NCBI RefSeq assembly: GCF_050624435.1
Contig: NC_134539.1
Coordinates: 124,253,025 to 124,317,024, forward strand
DNA length: 64,000 bases
Source: Tenrec ecaudatus
Lineage: Eukaryota > Chordata > Mammalia > Afrosoricida > Tenrecidae
Direction: 5' to 3'
Shown here piece after piece: positions 21,137 through 33,263 of the stretch. Position numbers and translations under genes: made by a program. Positions within the stretch are counted from its first letter, which is position 1, and each line of letters opens with the position of its first letter. The notes under the pieces were generated by a model, which made no database searches, was not told where the DNA came from, and saw only the letters and a program-made list of their open reading frames with translations.

Positions 21137-22376
21137 TATCTACCACTCTGATAGAGACAGTTGAAACCCTATAGACAACAGCCCTGTTCTCTAGAGAAAC
21201 AAAACCAGGCTGCTAATAATTTTATATACATTTATACAGATAGATATATAACATAAGAAATAAACAGTTAATTAAATTATAAAGCAGTACAAATGGCTCA
21301 GTGCAACTCACTCCCATGAGACAGTTGTGAGAAACTAGCAGTCCTTCAAGTCCTGAGGGATGCCAGGTAGTCCTCTGTAGAGCAATTCAGGCTATTCCAG
21401 CACAGGCAGCAAACAGCAAGGCAGGTCAGCAACAGTCAGCCAGATGACAGGGTCTGACAGTCCCCAGCTCAAGAGATGTAAATACCAATGGTGTGGCAAA
21501 GCAGGACACCTAACACAGTCCATGGGTTAGGTGTCCCACAGGTAGTGTAGCTTGCAAATTGAGGCAAAGAACAAGCAAGGTAGCAGCACACTGGTCTGAT
21601 GATCAAAGAGCAAGAGACAAGAAAGGCAAGGCTCACTGAGCCATTTATCTCTCTGCCCTTCAATTAAGTCCTCAGATACCCTTCAAACCTGGAACTGAAC
21701 CCATCTCCTGGGGATCATATTGCAGCCAAGCAAAGAGAGTAAAATAAAAATGTGTAAACAACATCTACAATGGAACTGCACAAGGTATTGCCTTGACCCT
21801 CTCTGATGCTCAGACCTGCGTAGCATCATCCTCTGTGAAGGATAAAGCTGAGAGAAGCAATAGAATTCTTGGTGCACTTAAATGAAGAAAATCAAAGTTA
21901 GTTAACATGTATGTTCTGGAAAGCAAGGTAGACCAATTTGGAAACAGCAGCTAAAATAGAGAATAACTCTTGAAAATTAAACAGAATGGAATGCAAGATG
22001 TCTGGGGTTAAACTATGAAGGAGCCAGAGCAGTATAACTCACAGAAACTCTCAAAACGGATCCTTTAGGGTCTTCTTCCCAGACAAAGTCTACATGAAAG
22101 AGAAATGTTGAGACTGAGTCAAGATTGATCCAGATGGGGCAATACAGACAAATTAAAGTTCAGATAAAAATGGTGAAGAGGAAAGAGCTAGAACATCTCA
22201 GAGCAAATCATTCTTGGATCTTAAAAGCTAGCAAGTGGCCACCAAAGATGCACATATGGGGCGCTCTCTCCCTGTCTAGAGAGGAGCATGAATAAAATAA
22301 AAGACTCGGGGGGAAAACGTCCAAAGAACCAACAGATCATGCAAGCTGCAGCCTGAGGCTGAAAGGACTAGAAGAT
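21137..22376 (+). repeat. Unclassified dispersed sequence, split by a solo LTR
   Basis: The piece CTCTGATAGAGACAG..GAAACCCTATAGAC at 21145-21177, resuming at about 21675 with CCTTCAAACCTGGAACTGAACC, matches 22993-23060 (CTCTGATAGAGACGGGGGAA ... CCTTCAAACCTGGAACAGAACC). The two are relatives, and in this copy the ERVL LTR lies between the halves. The remaining sequence to 22376 is unassigned. Confidence 0.4.
21185..21674 (-). mobile_element. ERV-L solo LTR, with internal deletion
   Basis: The reverse complement matches the LTRs of the provirus at 41155-48251 almost throughout: TGAGG start, AATTGAAGGGCAGAGAGATAA, GGACACCTAACCCATGGACTG, GGCTGACTGTTGCTGACCTG, and the end TTTCTCTAGAGAACA. About 45 bases after the TGAGG start are missing. 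No internal proviral sequence is attached, so it is a solo LTR from recombination between two LTRs. It carries no open reading frame of interest. Confidence 0.8.
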
Positions 22377-22912
22377 ACCACTTTACCACCACCAACCACT
22401 CTGGTACCACGCCACCACCAACAACCACTCTGACACCACGCCACCACCACCTACAACCACTCTAACACCATGCTGCTGCCACCAACCACTCTGACACCAC
22501 ACCACCAACAACAACAACCACTCTGACACCACGCCACCACCACCTACAACCACTCTAACACCATGCCGCTGCCACCAACCACTCTGACATCACACCACCA
22601 ACAACAACAACCACTCTGACACCACGCCACCACCACCAACCACGCTGGTACCACGCCACCACCAAACCACTCTGGTACCACGCCGCCACCACCAACAACC
22701 ACTCTGACACCACGCCACCACCACCACCAACAACAACAACCACTCCACCAACAACAACCACTCTAACACCATGCCGCTGCCACCAACCACTCTGACACCA
22801 TGCCACCACCAACAACAACCACTCTGACACCATGCCACCAACAACAACAACCACTCTGACACCACGCCACCACCAATCATCCTGACACCACGTCACCACC
22901 ACTAACCACTCT
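22377..22912 (+). repeat. CCACCA/ACAACAACCACTCTGACACCA minisatellite
   Basis: About 540 bp of imperfect tandem units built from ACCACTCTGACACCACGCCA plus a variable number of CCA, ACC or CAA triplets. Units run roughly 24-45 bp and form higher-order blocks: the block with TAACACCATGCTGCTGCCAC and TAACACCATGCCGCTGCCAC recurs. Both strands stay open in several frames, which is a repeat artefact. Confidence 0.9.
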
Positions 22913-22984
22913 GAGTAGAACCAGAGAAGGTCCTGGATAGAATAAAAGAAAAAATGTACAACAAAAATTCAAAATCCTATTAAA

Positions 22985-23290
22985 ATAAAGGTCTGATCTA
23001 CAGCTCTGATAGAGACGGGGGAACCCTCCAGACTATGATCCTTCAAACCTGGAACAGAACCCATGTCCCAGATTTGGGGCGGCCATCAAGCAGGGGCAGG
23101 AATGAAGGACAACTGGAAGCCGGGACCCCAGGTGCTGTTGCCTTAAGGCAACTGCAGGCGTGTGTGTCAATGGTTCACTTGGAAACCCATTTGTTCTTTA
23201 CACTTTTGCCCAAGCCACAAAACACTTTGTCACCTTATTTTTCAACACTACAGAATAACAACAGAAGAGAGAGGTGTGTGAATTATGTGC
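22985..23290 (+). repeat. Second copy of the unclassified dispersed sequence
   Basis: CTCTGATAGAGACGGGGGAA and CCTTCAAACCTGGAACAGAACC match the region around 21145 and 21680. It runs on as GGGACCCCAGGTGCTGTTGCC and ends indistinctly. Class unknown. Confidence 0.35.
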
Positions 23291-24074
23291 CTTCTAAAAT
23301 GTCAGCAGAATGACTTAAACAGACTGTTTGCAAGCTTCAAGATCCCAGTTACTATTGTTAACAGAACCTCAAAATCTCTGTGGTCTCTCAGTTTCCCAGA
23401 GCAACAAATGCTCCAAGGTAGTTTTTCTTATATAAAAAACGGTGCTCATTCTGGCTTTAAATCCAATCAAATTATTGAACTAACTCACAAAGTTTCCACA
23501 TCCCTCATTGATTATGGGTCTCTCTCATCTACATACTATATATTATCTTTCAAAAATCTTTTCAGCTCGAAAGGAAAGAGATCAGGTTTCTTTTCAAAAT
23601 TATAAATTAGGTGGAGGCTTACATTTCAGATCATCAACAGTTTCAGTCATCCATCAAGCCCCTCAGTAGTTTATCCCTCACTCATTCCTTGAGTTCTCTG
23701 GGCCTTTCACTTATTTCACTCAAGTTAACACCTACCAAACAGTTTACCCCATGGCTTGGTCTCCCCTCCCTTGTCCTCCCCTCCTGCTACTTTGGTAATC
23801 TCCGAAATCTGTTCCCTTTGGTGTGAAAGTCTTTAGCTTGGATTTTGTCCCATAACAGTGGTTCTCACATAGTTGTGCTTTGTAATCAGCTAATTTCATA
23901 CAGCATAACGTTCTTCAGGTCCATTTGTGCCAAGAGAGGCTTCATGTTTTCATCATTGTTTCTAAGAAATCAGATATCCTTTCATCTCACTTTTAAAAGC
24001 TGCCATGATGGTTAAGGTTGTGTGTCCAGTAGACTGGGCAATGATTCTCAGTGGTTTGGCAGTTAAGATGTAGT
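23291..24074. other. Unassigned sequence
   Basis: About 0.8 kb, T-rich in places. Frames of up to 106 codons have no domain. The stretch near 23870-23990 resembles an old 3'-end repeat, but I cannot assign it. Confidence 0.25.
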
Positions 24075-25100
24075 GTGGCAGTTACATAATTATGTAGCCA
24101 TCACCTGTAATGGGATCTGCTGTACTATATTCATCTCCATGATAAGATCAACTATGAGCAGTCCATCAGGTGAAAGGGAGTTTCCCTGGGGGTGCCATCT
24201 ACATCCAATGTATATGAATGTGGTAGTTACATAATCTGGTGTCGGTGTGAGGATTAGGAGTATAGGGGTGGAGTCTAGCCTATCAATCAGGATTTAGCCA
24301 ACGAGGCCTCTGTGTTGGCACAGCCTTCTCCTGAGGATTCTGGGAACTCTTGTAGTTCCTCCTTGGAGGTGGGAGACACTCTCTCTCTCTCTCTGCTCAC
24401 TCCCTGTGAGACATCCCCGGGGAGAAGACACATGGAGAGAGGCTGATGGAGCCAGATCTCTGGAGCTGGAGAAGTCACATAGAGACCCCTGCCGATGCTT
24501 ACAATGTCACTGGATCCACAAGACTTCCCAACTGCTGTCCTGTGATCCTCCCGCATTTGGCATCATATGTTTTGAGTCTGAAGAGGACTTTATAGATTGA
24601 TATTGGACATATGGGCTAATATCAGACTTATGGATTTATCTGGACTGGGCTGGGATATTTTCTTTTTCTCAATATTCAACTGCTCTTGTGTATAAAACTC
24701 TTTCTTATGCACATATGGATGTCTATGAATTTGTTTCTCTAGTCTACCCAGACTAACACAATGGACATTCTAACAAAACTCTCTAACTTTTTCTCAGTCT
24801 GGATTCTGCATCTAGCTCAACATCATCTGACCTGGTTCTTTGGACTTGCACTAGTGACCTGCTATATTGCCAGTAAAATTAGAGATTCAGTAGCTTCCAT
24901 ATTCTGTGAGACAACAGCCTGATATCTGACTCATAGACTTGAGACTTGCCAGTCTCTACAACGTGTCATTTCCTGGAGCTAAATCTCCTTTTAAGGACCT
25001 AGAAGAAGGGGCTTGTATGGTCAAAATCTATCACTATTTTCTCTTAAATACATGTTCAATCTTCATTTATTTTGCTTCTTTAGAGAACCTGGCCCTATTC
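24075..25100 (+). mobile_element. Probable older LTR, host of a younger LTR
   Basis: The start GTGTGGCAGTTACATAATTA resembles the LTR at 24219. The right part (AACATCATCTGACCTGGTTC, GATATCTGACTCATAGACTTG, CTGGAGCTAAATCTCC) continues after 24760 without interruption in sense. I read this as one older ERVL/MaLR-like LTR split by the element at 24219-24760. The right end is approximate. Confidence 0.45.
24219..24760 (+). mobile_element. ERVL-like solo LTR (TGTGGTAG...CTAACACA)
   Basis: It begins TGTGGTAGTTACATAATCTG and ends GTCTACCCAGACTAACACA. The flanks ATGAA and ATGGA are a 5-bp duplication with one mismatch. The same LTR type occurs at 37142-37645. It includes the AT-rich region ATAAAACTCTTTCTTATGC near the 3' end. 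No internal viral sequence. Confidence 0.75.
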
Positions 25101-25531
25101 AATATTGATGATATGTGATCAAATTTCATTCCTTCCTCTCCCCATCCAAAATAAATTATCTGAAAAGTGATTTTTTTTTCAAAAAAATTCCAATCACTCT
25201 TCCTTTTGTCTCATATTTAAGGGCTATGTGTGGTAGCTCTGTTCTTTTTTTGTTTTTCCAACCCACCTTCTCATCCCAACCAGCTCCCTGTTCTTTCTTT
25301 CCAAACAGTGGTCATGGGAAAGGGAGATGGAAGGTACAACAGCCTGGAGGAGAGTGCTTGCGGAAGAACACAAGGATGATTGGTGGCGCGATGGAACAGG
25401 CACTGACCAGGGACCCTGGAGGTGGAGTGAGTGAAGCACTGGCGGTTAATTGTAAGGTCAGTAGTTGAAACCCACCACTTACTTCATGGAACAAAGATGA
25501 GGCTGCCTGTTCACATCAAGATTTAATCTCA

Positions 25532-26160
<629 letters not shown>

Positions 26161-26261
26161 AAGATTTAATCTCAGAAATCCTGGGGAGCCATTCTACTCT
26201 GTGCTGCAGAGTAGAATGAGTCTGAATAAACTGCATAGCAACGGTTTGATTGGGTCAGAGA

Positions 26262-26460
26262 CCAAGAGGCCTGGATTCTTGCTATGATTCTACCATAAAC
26301 ATAACCTTGAGCAAGACACAAACCTTATGGCATTCAAAATCTCTACATGAGCCTTAAGTGGTCATCTAATTCAAACTTCCACTTTCACAAGCTGGGAAAC
26401 TGAGACCTAGAGGCATGAGACGGCTTGCTCAAAAGTCAGTGACGGAGCTGGATCTTACAT
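26262..26460. repeat. MIR-like fragments
   Basis: CCTGGATTCTTGCTATGATTC with ACCTTGAGCAAGACACAAACC is the plus-strand middle of MIR. CAAGCTGGGAAACTGAGACC, CTTGCTCAAAAGTCAGTGACG is the reverse of its 3' part. Two short, diverged pieces. Confidence 0.5.
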
Positions 26461-27854
26461 GAGGGACTGTCGCCCCAGCGCTCTTCCCAGCGTCCCGGGC
26501 TGAATGCCGCCTGTGTTCTCATCCACACAATGTTCACAGTGAGGATTATAGATGATGCTGAATGACCTAATGCTGCTACAGGTGCTTGGAAAATATAAAA
26601 TAGTATTTAATTGAGAGATTATTAGCCTCGCTGAAAATCCCCCCTGGGCACTGACTCCCTCCTGCGCCCCAGTGGAAGGCCAGAACCCGCGCGGCATCTA
26701 AGCTGGCTCACCCATCTCTCCTGGGGCCGGTGAACTTTTAATGGAAACCCTGGGCAGAGAGCCATGGCTTCTGCAGCTAACAAGGCTCACTGGAACCACT
26801 TTAAAAGTTGTCCTGTTCGAAATTACTGGAAACAATACCCAGATCTCAGAAAAAAAACTGTGTTGAGGGATGTGGGATTCTGCATGGTTTATTTACTTCT
26901 TTTTTGTTTAACAAATGATTCTGATGTAAATTAGAATATCTACTGTTTTGGTATGTCATACATGGCGCCTATTGTGGAAGTTGAACAAGCTTTTGTTAAA
27001 GATGGGATCAATCATTTTAAATGGAATTTGCATAAATAAAAGTCAACCTCCATGAAGGGCTGGAGAACAGTGATAGATATTGGAGGGTGCATGTCTACGC
27101 TCAATACTGAGACTACCAAAGAAATCTCCCAAGGACCTCACTGCCTGATGGGAGAGACAGCTCTAGAAGCACATAAATGTTCTGGAGAGAGAAAACAGCT
27201 CTACTGGAGACTGGCTCAGAGGCTAAGGACCGTACAACTAACCTGTGCAGCAAAGAGGGAAAGTTTCCCAAGGATGTGACCATCGGATAAGGAGCTTCGA
27301 GCAGGCATTGGCAGAAGAAGCGTGTTTCCAGCAGGGGGAAGAGAGCTCAGAGATAAAAGGGTACAGCACACACTCCAGAACCTGAGTTCCCCAGCAAAGC
27401 TAGAGCACAGAGGACAGGGCAGGAGAAAATGCTAGAGACCAAGTAAGAACCAGACCGTGAAGAGCTTGAGAAATGAGGTTAATGAATTTAGATCTTATCC
27501 TTGAGGATATGAAAACCCAGAAGGAAGCTGCTGTGCAGGAGAATGACTTGCAGGTATCAGGGAAGGTGGGAGATGGTAGAATTTAGAGACCAGATATAGG
27601 GAAGCCAAGTTTGTTTGCTTACTCATATTCCATCTTGTGTCAGAAAAGACTTCATTGGGGCAGTTAAGGGTCTATAATGTTGCCTGTGTCGCTGGCATCC
27701 TGGCTAAACTTCACATCCCTTAAAAATATGAAGCAGGCCCGGAGCTGATTGAAGGAAGAGCGGGTGACCAATGAGAAAAGGGAAACAAGATGGGAGATTT
27801 TAAAAAGAGGGAGGAAGATAAAATAGGTGAGTAAGAAAAATCAGGGAATCAAAG
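26461..27854. other. Unassigned intergenic sequence
   Basis: About 1.4 kb with no recognisable gene. AT-rich at 26880-27050. No frame above 80 codons has a domain. Confidence 0.25.
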
Positions 27855-28084
27855 CCAAGGACAAGCTACAAAAATCAATAGGATTCACATATATTAAAGA
27901 AGAGAACTCTGGAAAATAAGCTAAAAGAACAATACCTGTTAGAATAGCCACCCGAAAGAGGAAACACTTAGCAATAAACCTAATCAGAGAAAAGAGACTT
28001 AGTCAAAGAAAAATACAAACCACGACGACACGAAACCAAAAGGGGTCTCCACAGATGAAAGAGTGCTGCATGTTTACAGATAAA

Positions 28085-28152
28085 GAAACCCCAAACTCAC
28101 CGCCACCTAGTGGGTTCTGACTCGTAGCACCCCAATAGGAAGACTCACGTTG
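28085..28152 (-). repeat. AfroSINE fragment
   Basis: AAACCCCAAACTCACCGCC, then CTGACTCGTAGCACCCCAAT is the complement of the AfroSINE 3' tail. It lies inside the L1 fragment. Confidence 0.6.
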
Positions 28153-28249
28153 TGGAAAATGTCAATATAAGGGATACATATGAAGCAATTCTGATCTAAA
28201 TTCAAGTACTAGTCTTCAAAGAAATGGAAAAACTAGTCACAACTATATT

Positions 28250-28893
28250 ATACTGGGTTCTTTACAGAAGCAAAATCATTGGTGCTTGCTGATGTGTATG
28301 TCTATAGTAAGAGATTCATATCAAGAAATGGCTCACACAGTCATAGAGGTGGGTAAGTTCAGTCTGGTTCAAGTCCATGGGTCAGATGTAAGCTGAAGTC
28401 TTCTCCTGGCTCCGGTAGTTGCAAGGACTGGCAAACAATAAGCAGGAAGCTGAAGCTGGAAGACTATAGGTCGGTGGATGCTGAGGAGAATGAATCTGAG
28501 ATTGGCCGAATGAATCCAAGGTTGGTAGTCTGCTACAGGTCGGTGGATGCTGAGGAGAATGAATCTGAGATTGGCAGAATGAATCCAAGGTTGGTAGTCT
28601 GCTAATGGCTACTGGAATTGGCAGGCAATATAGAAGGAAGTAGAGGAACCAGATGCAAGATTTAAATCCAGCAGTTTAAGTGAGCTAGCTTCCACACACA
28701 GTTCATTTATTCCCCCTAAATGGAACCACCCTCAATTGTATCCAAGCTGCGACCAAATTACGAAGCCCAACTACTTGGTTGTTTCACAGAATACCCCATT
28801 ATAGAGTTGATCGCACGATGTTAGATCATATCAGGGGCCAATCCCTGCCACCAAAGCTGACATAGAATATAATTATCACATCAACTTCCCATG
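28250..28893 (-). mobile_element. Solo LTR, unclassified ERVL-like, with a 69-bp internal duplication
   Basis: Inserted in the L1, which resumes at 28894. Minus strand starts near TGGGAAGTTGATGTGATAA and ends at AAGAACCCAGTATAA. Segments such as AAGAAATGGCTCACACAG and GACATAGAATATAATTATC fit a family I know only from other mammals. Ends are approximate. Confidence 0.55.
28468..28605 (+). repeat. 69-bp tandem duplication
   Basis: Two copies of a unit starting AGGTCGGTGGATGCTGAGG (28468-28536, 28537-28605), nearly identical (GGCCGAATG against GGCAGAATG). It lies within the solo LTR. Confidence 0.9.
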
Positions 28894-29670
28894 GAAAGGA
28901 AAGAAACCCAGAGAGACCAAGAACACTACTAAAAAGTAACACAAAATAGGAGGCCCCTCAATCCATGTAGTCAACACAGCTTGGTGTTTGGTACAACAAT
29001 ATATAGACCAATGAATCAGAAAAAAAAGAACCCAGAAATAAAACTAACCACATATGGATATCTCATTTTTTTAAGGGCTGAAATACACTAAATGGGGAAG
29101 AAAGAGTCTTTTTGACAAATGATGCTGGAAAAATTGGATCTCTGATTGCAAAAAGAAAAGACAGAAACAAGACCCATACCTCACACCATATACAAAAACA
29201 AACTCAAGCTGTATTAAAGACCTACATATAAGCGCCAGGACTATAAAAAGATGGGGGGAAAGGGAACAAACTTAAGGGCCCATATATAAGACATAGACAT
29301 CACCAACATAATGAAAAACACCCACAGAGAAGACAAAATAGAGAACTGGGACCATACAACGTTTGTGTGCATCAAAAAACTTCATCAAAAGAATAAGAAG
29401 AGACCTACAGTGTCGGGGGGATTGGCAATGATATATTGGATAAATGGTCAATCTCTAAAATCTGTAAAAATGACAACGCCTCAATAAGAGAAACACGCAC
29501 CATCCAATTTTTAAATGAGCAATAAATATGCATAGAAAACTCACCAAGGAAGGCATACAAGAAGCAAACAAGTGGATGTAAAATTGTTGAGATCACTGGC
29601 TACTAGAGAAATGTGAATTAAAACAACAGTGAGCTACCACTTCACATGGGCCTTGAAAGCAAAATTACAA

Positions 29671-29684
29671 ACACACACACACAC
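29671..29684 (+). repeat. Short (CA)n microsatellite
   Basis: ACACACACACACAC followed by AGAGAGAG. Confidence 0.8.
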
Positions 29685-29744
29685 AGAGAGAACAAATACT
29701 GGAGGGACTCTGGAGGGAGTGTGATCGGCAAGCACTGCTGCGTG

Positions 29745-30430
29745 ACAGTAAAAATTGGTGCTTCCTGAAGCAAATGCGAACGGAAGCGCCTTGTCCTGTG
29801 GTCAGTGCCATCCGTCAACTGCAACTCAGCCATGCCCAACAGAACTGCTCGGTCCTGCGCCAGCCGCACACTTGTTCCTAAGCTTAAGCCTTCTTCTCTC
29901 TCACTGCCTCTCCGCTTGACCAAGCACGATGTCCTTCTCCAGGGACTGGTCTCTCCTGACAACAGGCCCCACGTATGTAAGACGGAGTCTCACCACCCTT
30001 GCTTCTCGGAAACATTCTGGTTGTCCTTCTTCCAAGACAGGTTGGTTGGTCCTTCTGGCAGCCCATGCTGCTTCCGGTCCTCTTCCCCAGCACCATGATC
30101 CAATACTCTTCCCCAGCACCATGATCCAATACTCTTCCCCAGCACCATGATCCAATACTCTTCCCCAGCACCATGATCCAATACTCTTCCCCAGCACCAT
30201 GATCCAATACTCTTCCCCAGCACCATGATCCAATAAACGCTCATTGATTTTTCTTTGGTCGTCCATATTCAATGTTGAACTTTCACAGGCATATCAAGCA
30301 ATCACAACTACCATGGCAACCTGGTCGGGGCACCTTTGTCCTCAGAGCAGCATCCTTGCTTGTTAGCACTCTACAGGGGTCTTGTCGCTGGTGGGATTCA
30401 AGTAACTGAACAACTGGTTTGCTGCCCTGA
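29745..30430 (-). mobile_element. RTE/BovB-like LINE 3' part, with internal minisatellite
   Basis: The reverse complement of the C-terminal RTE coding region: AGCACGATGTCCTTCTCCAG, GGACTGGTCTCTCCTGAC, CTTCTTCCAAGACAGG, resuming after the 26-bp repeat array with CTTTGGTCGTCCATATTC and TGTTGAACTTTCACAGGC. Frames are broken. The same coding region is read in sense at 59270-59935. Confidence 0.75.
30089..30235 (+). repeat. 26-bp minisatellite, 5.65 copies
   Basis: The unit AGCACCATGATCCAATACTCTTCCCC begins at 30089, 30115, 30141, 30167, 30193 and 30219 (last unit 17 nt). The units look identical, so the expansion is recent or is being homogenised. Because 26 is not a multiple of 3, all three minus frames remain open and read the same repeat. 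Confidence 0.97.
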
Positions 30431-30854
30431 TGACCATTTTAAGGATAAAAAATGATCCCCCGTTAAGATAGCTTGTTATTTCATAAAGGCAATTCTTATA
30501 AGAACAGTAAAAGAGGCACCCAAAACTAGATTACATTAGAAGAGTTAAAAATATTAATGAAAACTATTAAATAATAATAATGGACAAAAACCAATAAAAC
30601 TATTATTGAAGATAATAGTTCTAGATTGGCATCCTCACTTATCATATTCTCCATGTTTATTTGAGCATCATCGGCTATGTGAGTTATCTTTAATCATACA
30701 ATTCCATTCGAGGTAGGCCACTTAGACAGTAGTCATTGTGTTTGATATCTTAGAAATGGGCGATTTCTCTTCTCTGAATATACTATGTTCATCTTTGAAA
30801 AACCCCTCTAGGCTTCTGCTGAACTTACAGCAATTGTTCTAACAAAAATTTTAG

Positions 30855-32742
30855 GTCTTCACAGGGCCGGACACAACCAGAACCAAACTGACCCCCTCCC
30901 TAGAAGTACAAGCAACAGAGGACAACCCTAAGCCTACAGGGTGGGTCGAGGGGCCGGCATAGCACGCCCACATGGAAGCAAACCAAGAAGGAAGAAGAGA
31001 ACGGGGCGGTCGGTCTGGACCCGCATTGGCACACCGAGCTCTGAGGAGGACGTCCCTGCTTGGAACTGCGAAGGCTCATGACATGGTGTCCCCTTACCGG
31101 AGTGTACTATGACAGAGGACAGTAGTGGGGACACGTGGCGGGGAGGTAGTGGAGGCTGAACTCCCCGCAGTGGGGCAAATCAAGAAGGGAACATAACAGA
31201 TCAGCAACGGGATTAAAGCAAAGCCACAAAGCCCCTAAAGAGCCCCCAAAATAGATTCCAGGTTAGGAGGGGCAGCTCCCAGAATTCCCCAAGATAGTCA
31301 TAAAGGTCAGGAAACAGACCTGGAGTTATGTATGTGTTTTTCCTCTCTTTTCTTTTTTCAATCTTTTGTTTTCTATTTGTTTAGTCTATGCCATTGTTGG
31401 TATGCCTACTTACATAAGACAGGCATGGGAAACAAGCTCAAGGAGAAAGCAATGGAACCAATGGTCCTAAGGGTCTTGGGAGGAGAAGGGGGAGGTGGAA
31501 GGGTGTGGCGAGCAAACAACGCCATAGACAGCAGAACAGCTAGGGAATTAAAATCAACAACAAGGAGGATATAATGATCCTGGGGGTGTTGGAGCAATTG
31601 CAATCTAGCTGAGAGGAAGTACTAAGAGGCAGAAGTAGGGCGAGCATGATGGTGGGGCAGGAGGGAGGTAAAAGGAAACAGAGGAATGACCTAGGAAGCA
31701 AATCTATGAATAGAGGTATAAGTATAGGTGTGTCCATATGTAAATACATTAATCCATAATAATAGCAGCATTGGCCTATGTAGATATATTTATATGGCAC
31801 TACACAGAGGAAGTGGACAGACCTCGAGCCCCTTCCTCAATACAAGGATGCTTTGTTCTAACAAACTGTCATTCTGTGATGCCTCCCTCCCAGTACAATC
31901 CCTGAAGACAAAGCAGGTGCATAAGCAAATGTGGTGAAGAAGGCAGATGGTGCCCGGCTATTAAAAAACATAGCGTCTGGGGTCTTAAAGGCTTGAAGTG
32001 AAACTAGTGCCCATCCAGCACAGAAACAAGCCCACATGGAAGAAGCACACCAGCGTGTGAGATCATGAGGTGTCAGTGGGACTGGGTAACAGGCATCAAA
32101 CAACAAACAAACAAACAAAAACATATTGCTGAGAACGAGGGTGGTTGGAGCAGAGACTCAAAGCCCATCTGTAGACGATGGAACATCCCCCCACCGAGGG
32201 GTCACAGGGAAGGCATGAGTCAATCAGGGTGAAGTGTAGCAACAATGAAACACATGATATTCCTCCGATTCCTTGAGGCTTCCTCCAACAACCACCCCCA
32301 GCCCCACTATCATGACCCCAGTGCTGCCTCTCACTTTGGACTAGACCAGAGCATGTGCACAGGTACAGATAAGCACTCACAACACACAAAATCCAGGAGC
32401 AGGAATGGGAATAGTGCTATCAGAAGGGTAAAGAAAGAAGGGGGGAGGCAAGGAAGGGGAACCAATTGTGATGATTGACACAACCACACACACCCCTCCC
32501 GAGGGAAGAATGACAGAAACCACGGGGGAAGGGAGATAATAGTCAGTGTGAGATATGAAAATAATAATAATTTATAATCTATCAAGGGGTCATGAGGGTG
32601 GAGGAGAGGGGGGAAAAGAGGAGCTGAAGTCAAGGGCTGAATAGAAAGCTATTGTCTAGAAAAGAAATATGCCTGATACAATTGATGTATGAATTGTAAT
32701 AAGAGTTGTAAGAGCCCCCAATAAAATGATATTTTAATTTTT
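30855..32742 (+). mobile_element. Unnamed retroelement family, copy 7 (about 1.9 kb)
   Basis: Flanked by AAAAATTTTAG (30844-30854) and AAAAATTTTTAG (32743-32754). It starts about 150 bases inside the 5' end of copy 3 and runs through to GAGCCCCCAATAAAATGAT. Shared sections include ACGCCCACATGGAAGCAAACC at 30965 and AAGGCTTGAAGTGAAAC at 31990. No coding frame with a domain. The second-longest copy here. Confidence 0.85.
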
Positions 32743-33263
32743 AAAAATTTTTAGCTCTTTGAACACTTTTAGGAATTGCATAATTCATTCAACTATCTCG
32801 TGGGAATTTGGGATGTAACACAAAGCTGAAACAAATGACAACGTGACACCCTTTGGTTGTTTGACACTTTTTCTCTTCACATTACACTGAAGTAACAAAT
32901 GCAGGGGAATAAAAGTGTAGTATTTCATCAAAAGTATAATAATGAGCTTTATGAAATAAATATTACAAGCATAGTTCTGTCTGATTGTTTACAACCATGG
33001 ATGGAATGAACACTACTAAGGTGGGCACTTGTAATATTATTTTGCAAAATGAACATGAAAAATGAATGTAAATTTGTGATTTCCACATTGGGCAGCTGCT
33101 CAGCTATTCACCTTAGAAAGAACCCTGAGCAGAAGTGCCATTTCAACAACTGCTTTACCAAACTCAACCTGGTGAGAACCATGACATCCCACCCCTGGGT
33201 CTTGTGCCTACTGCTCCATGAGCATTGATTGTGGATCCAAGTCAAGCATTAAGTATGGCTTCC

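Larger units (their letters stand above)
27855..29640 (+). repeat. L1 ORF2/3' fragment, interrupted by an AfroSINE piece and an LTR
   Basis: L1 ORF2 C-terminal coding sequence resumes on both sides of the insertions. Landmarks are AATAAACCTAATCAGAGAAA (27974), GAAACCCAGAGAGACC (28904), CCCAGAAATAAAACTAACC (29032), AAATGATGCTGGAAAAATTGG (29117), CACACCATATACAAAAACA (29183), AACTTCATCAAAAGAATAAG (29378), ending near 29640. Many stops; not functional. Confidence 0.75.

Noticed and set aside
22555-22902. Trp/Val/Gly-rich minus-strand frames
   Set aside because: Artefact of the CCA-rich minisatellite.
29884-30272. Three overlapping minus-strand frames with repeats of MVLGKSIGSWCWGRVLDHGA type
   Set aside because: They are translations of the 26-bp minisatellite, which is open in all frames because 26 is not a multiple of 3.
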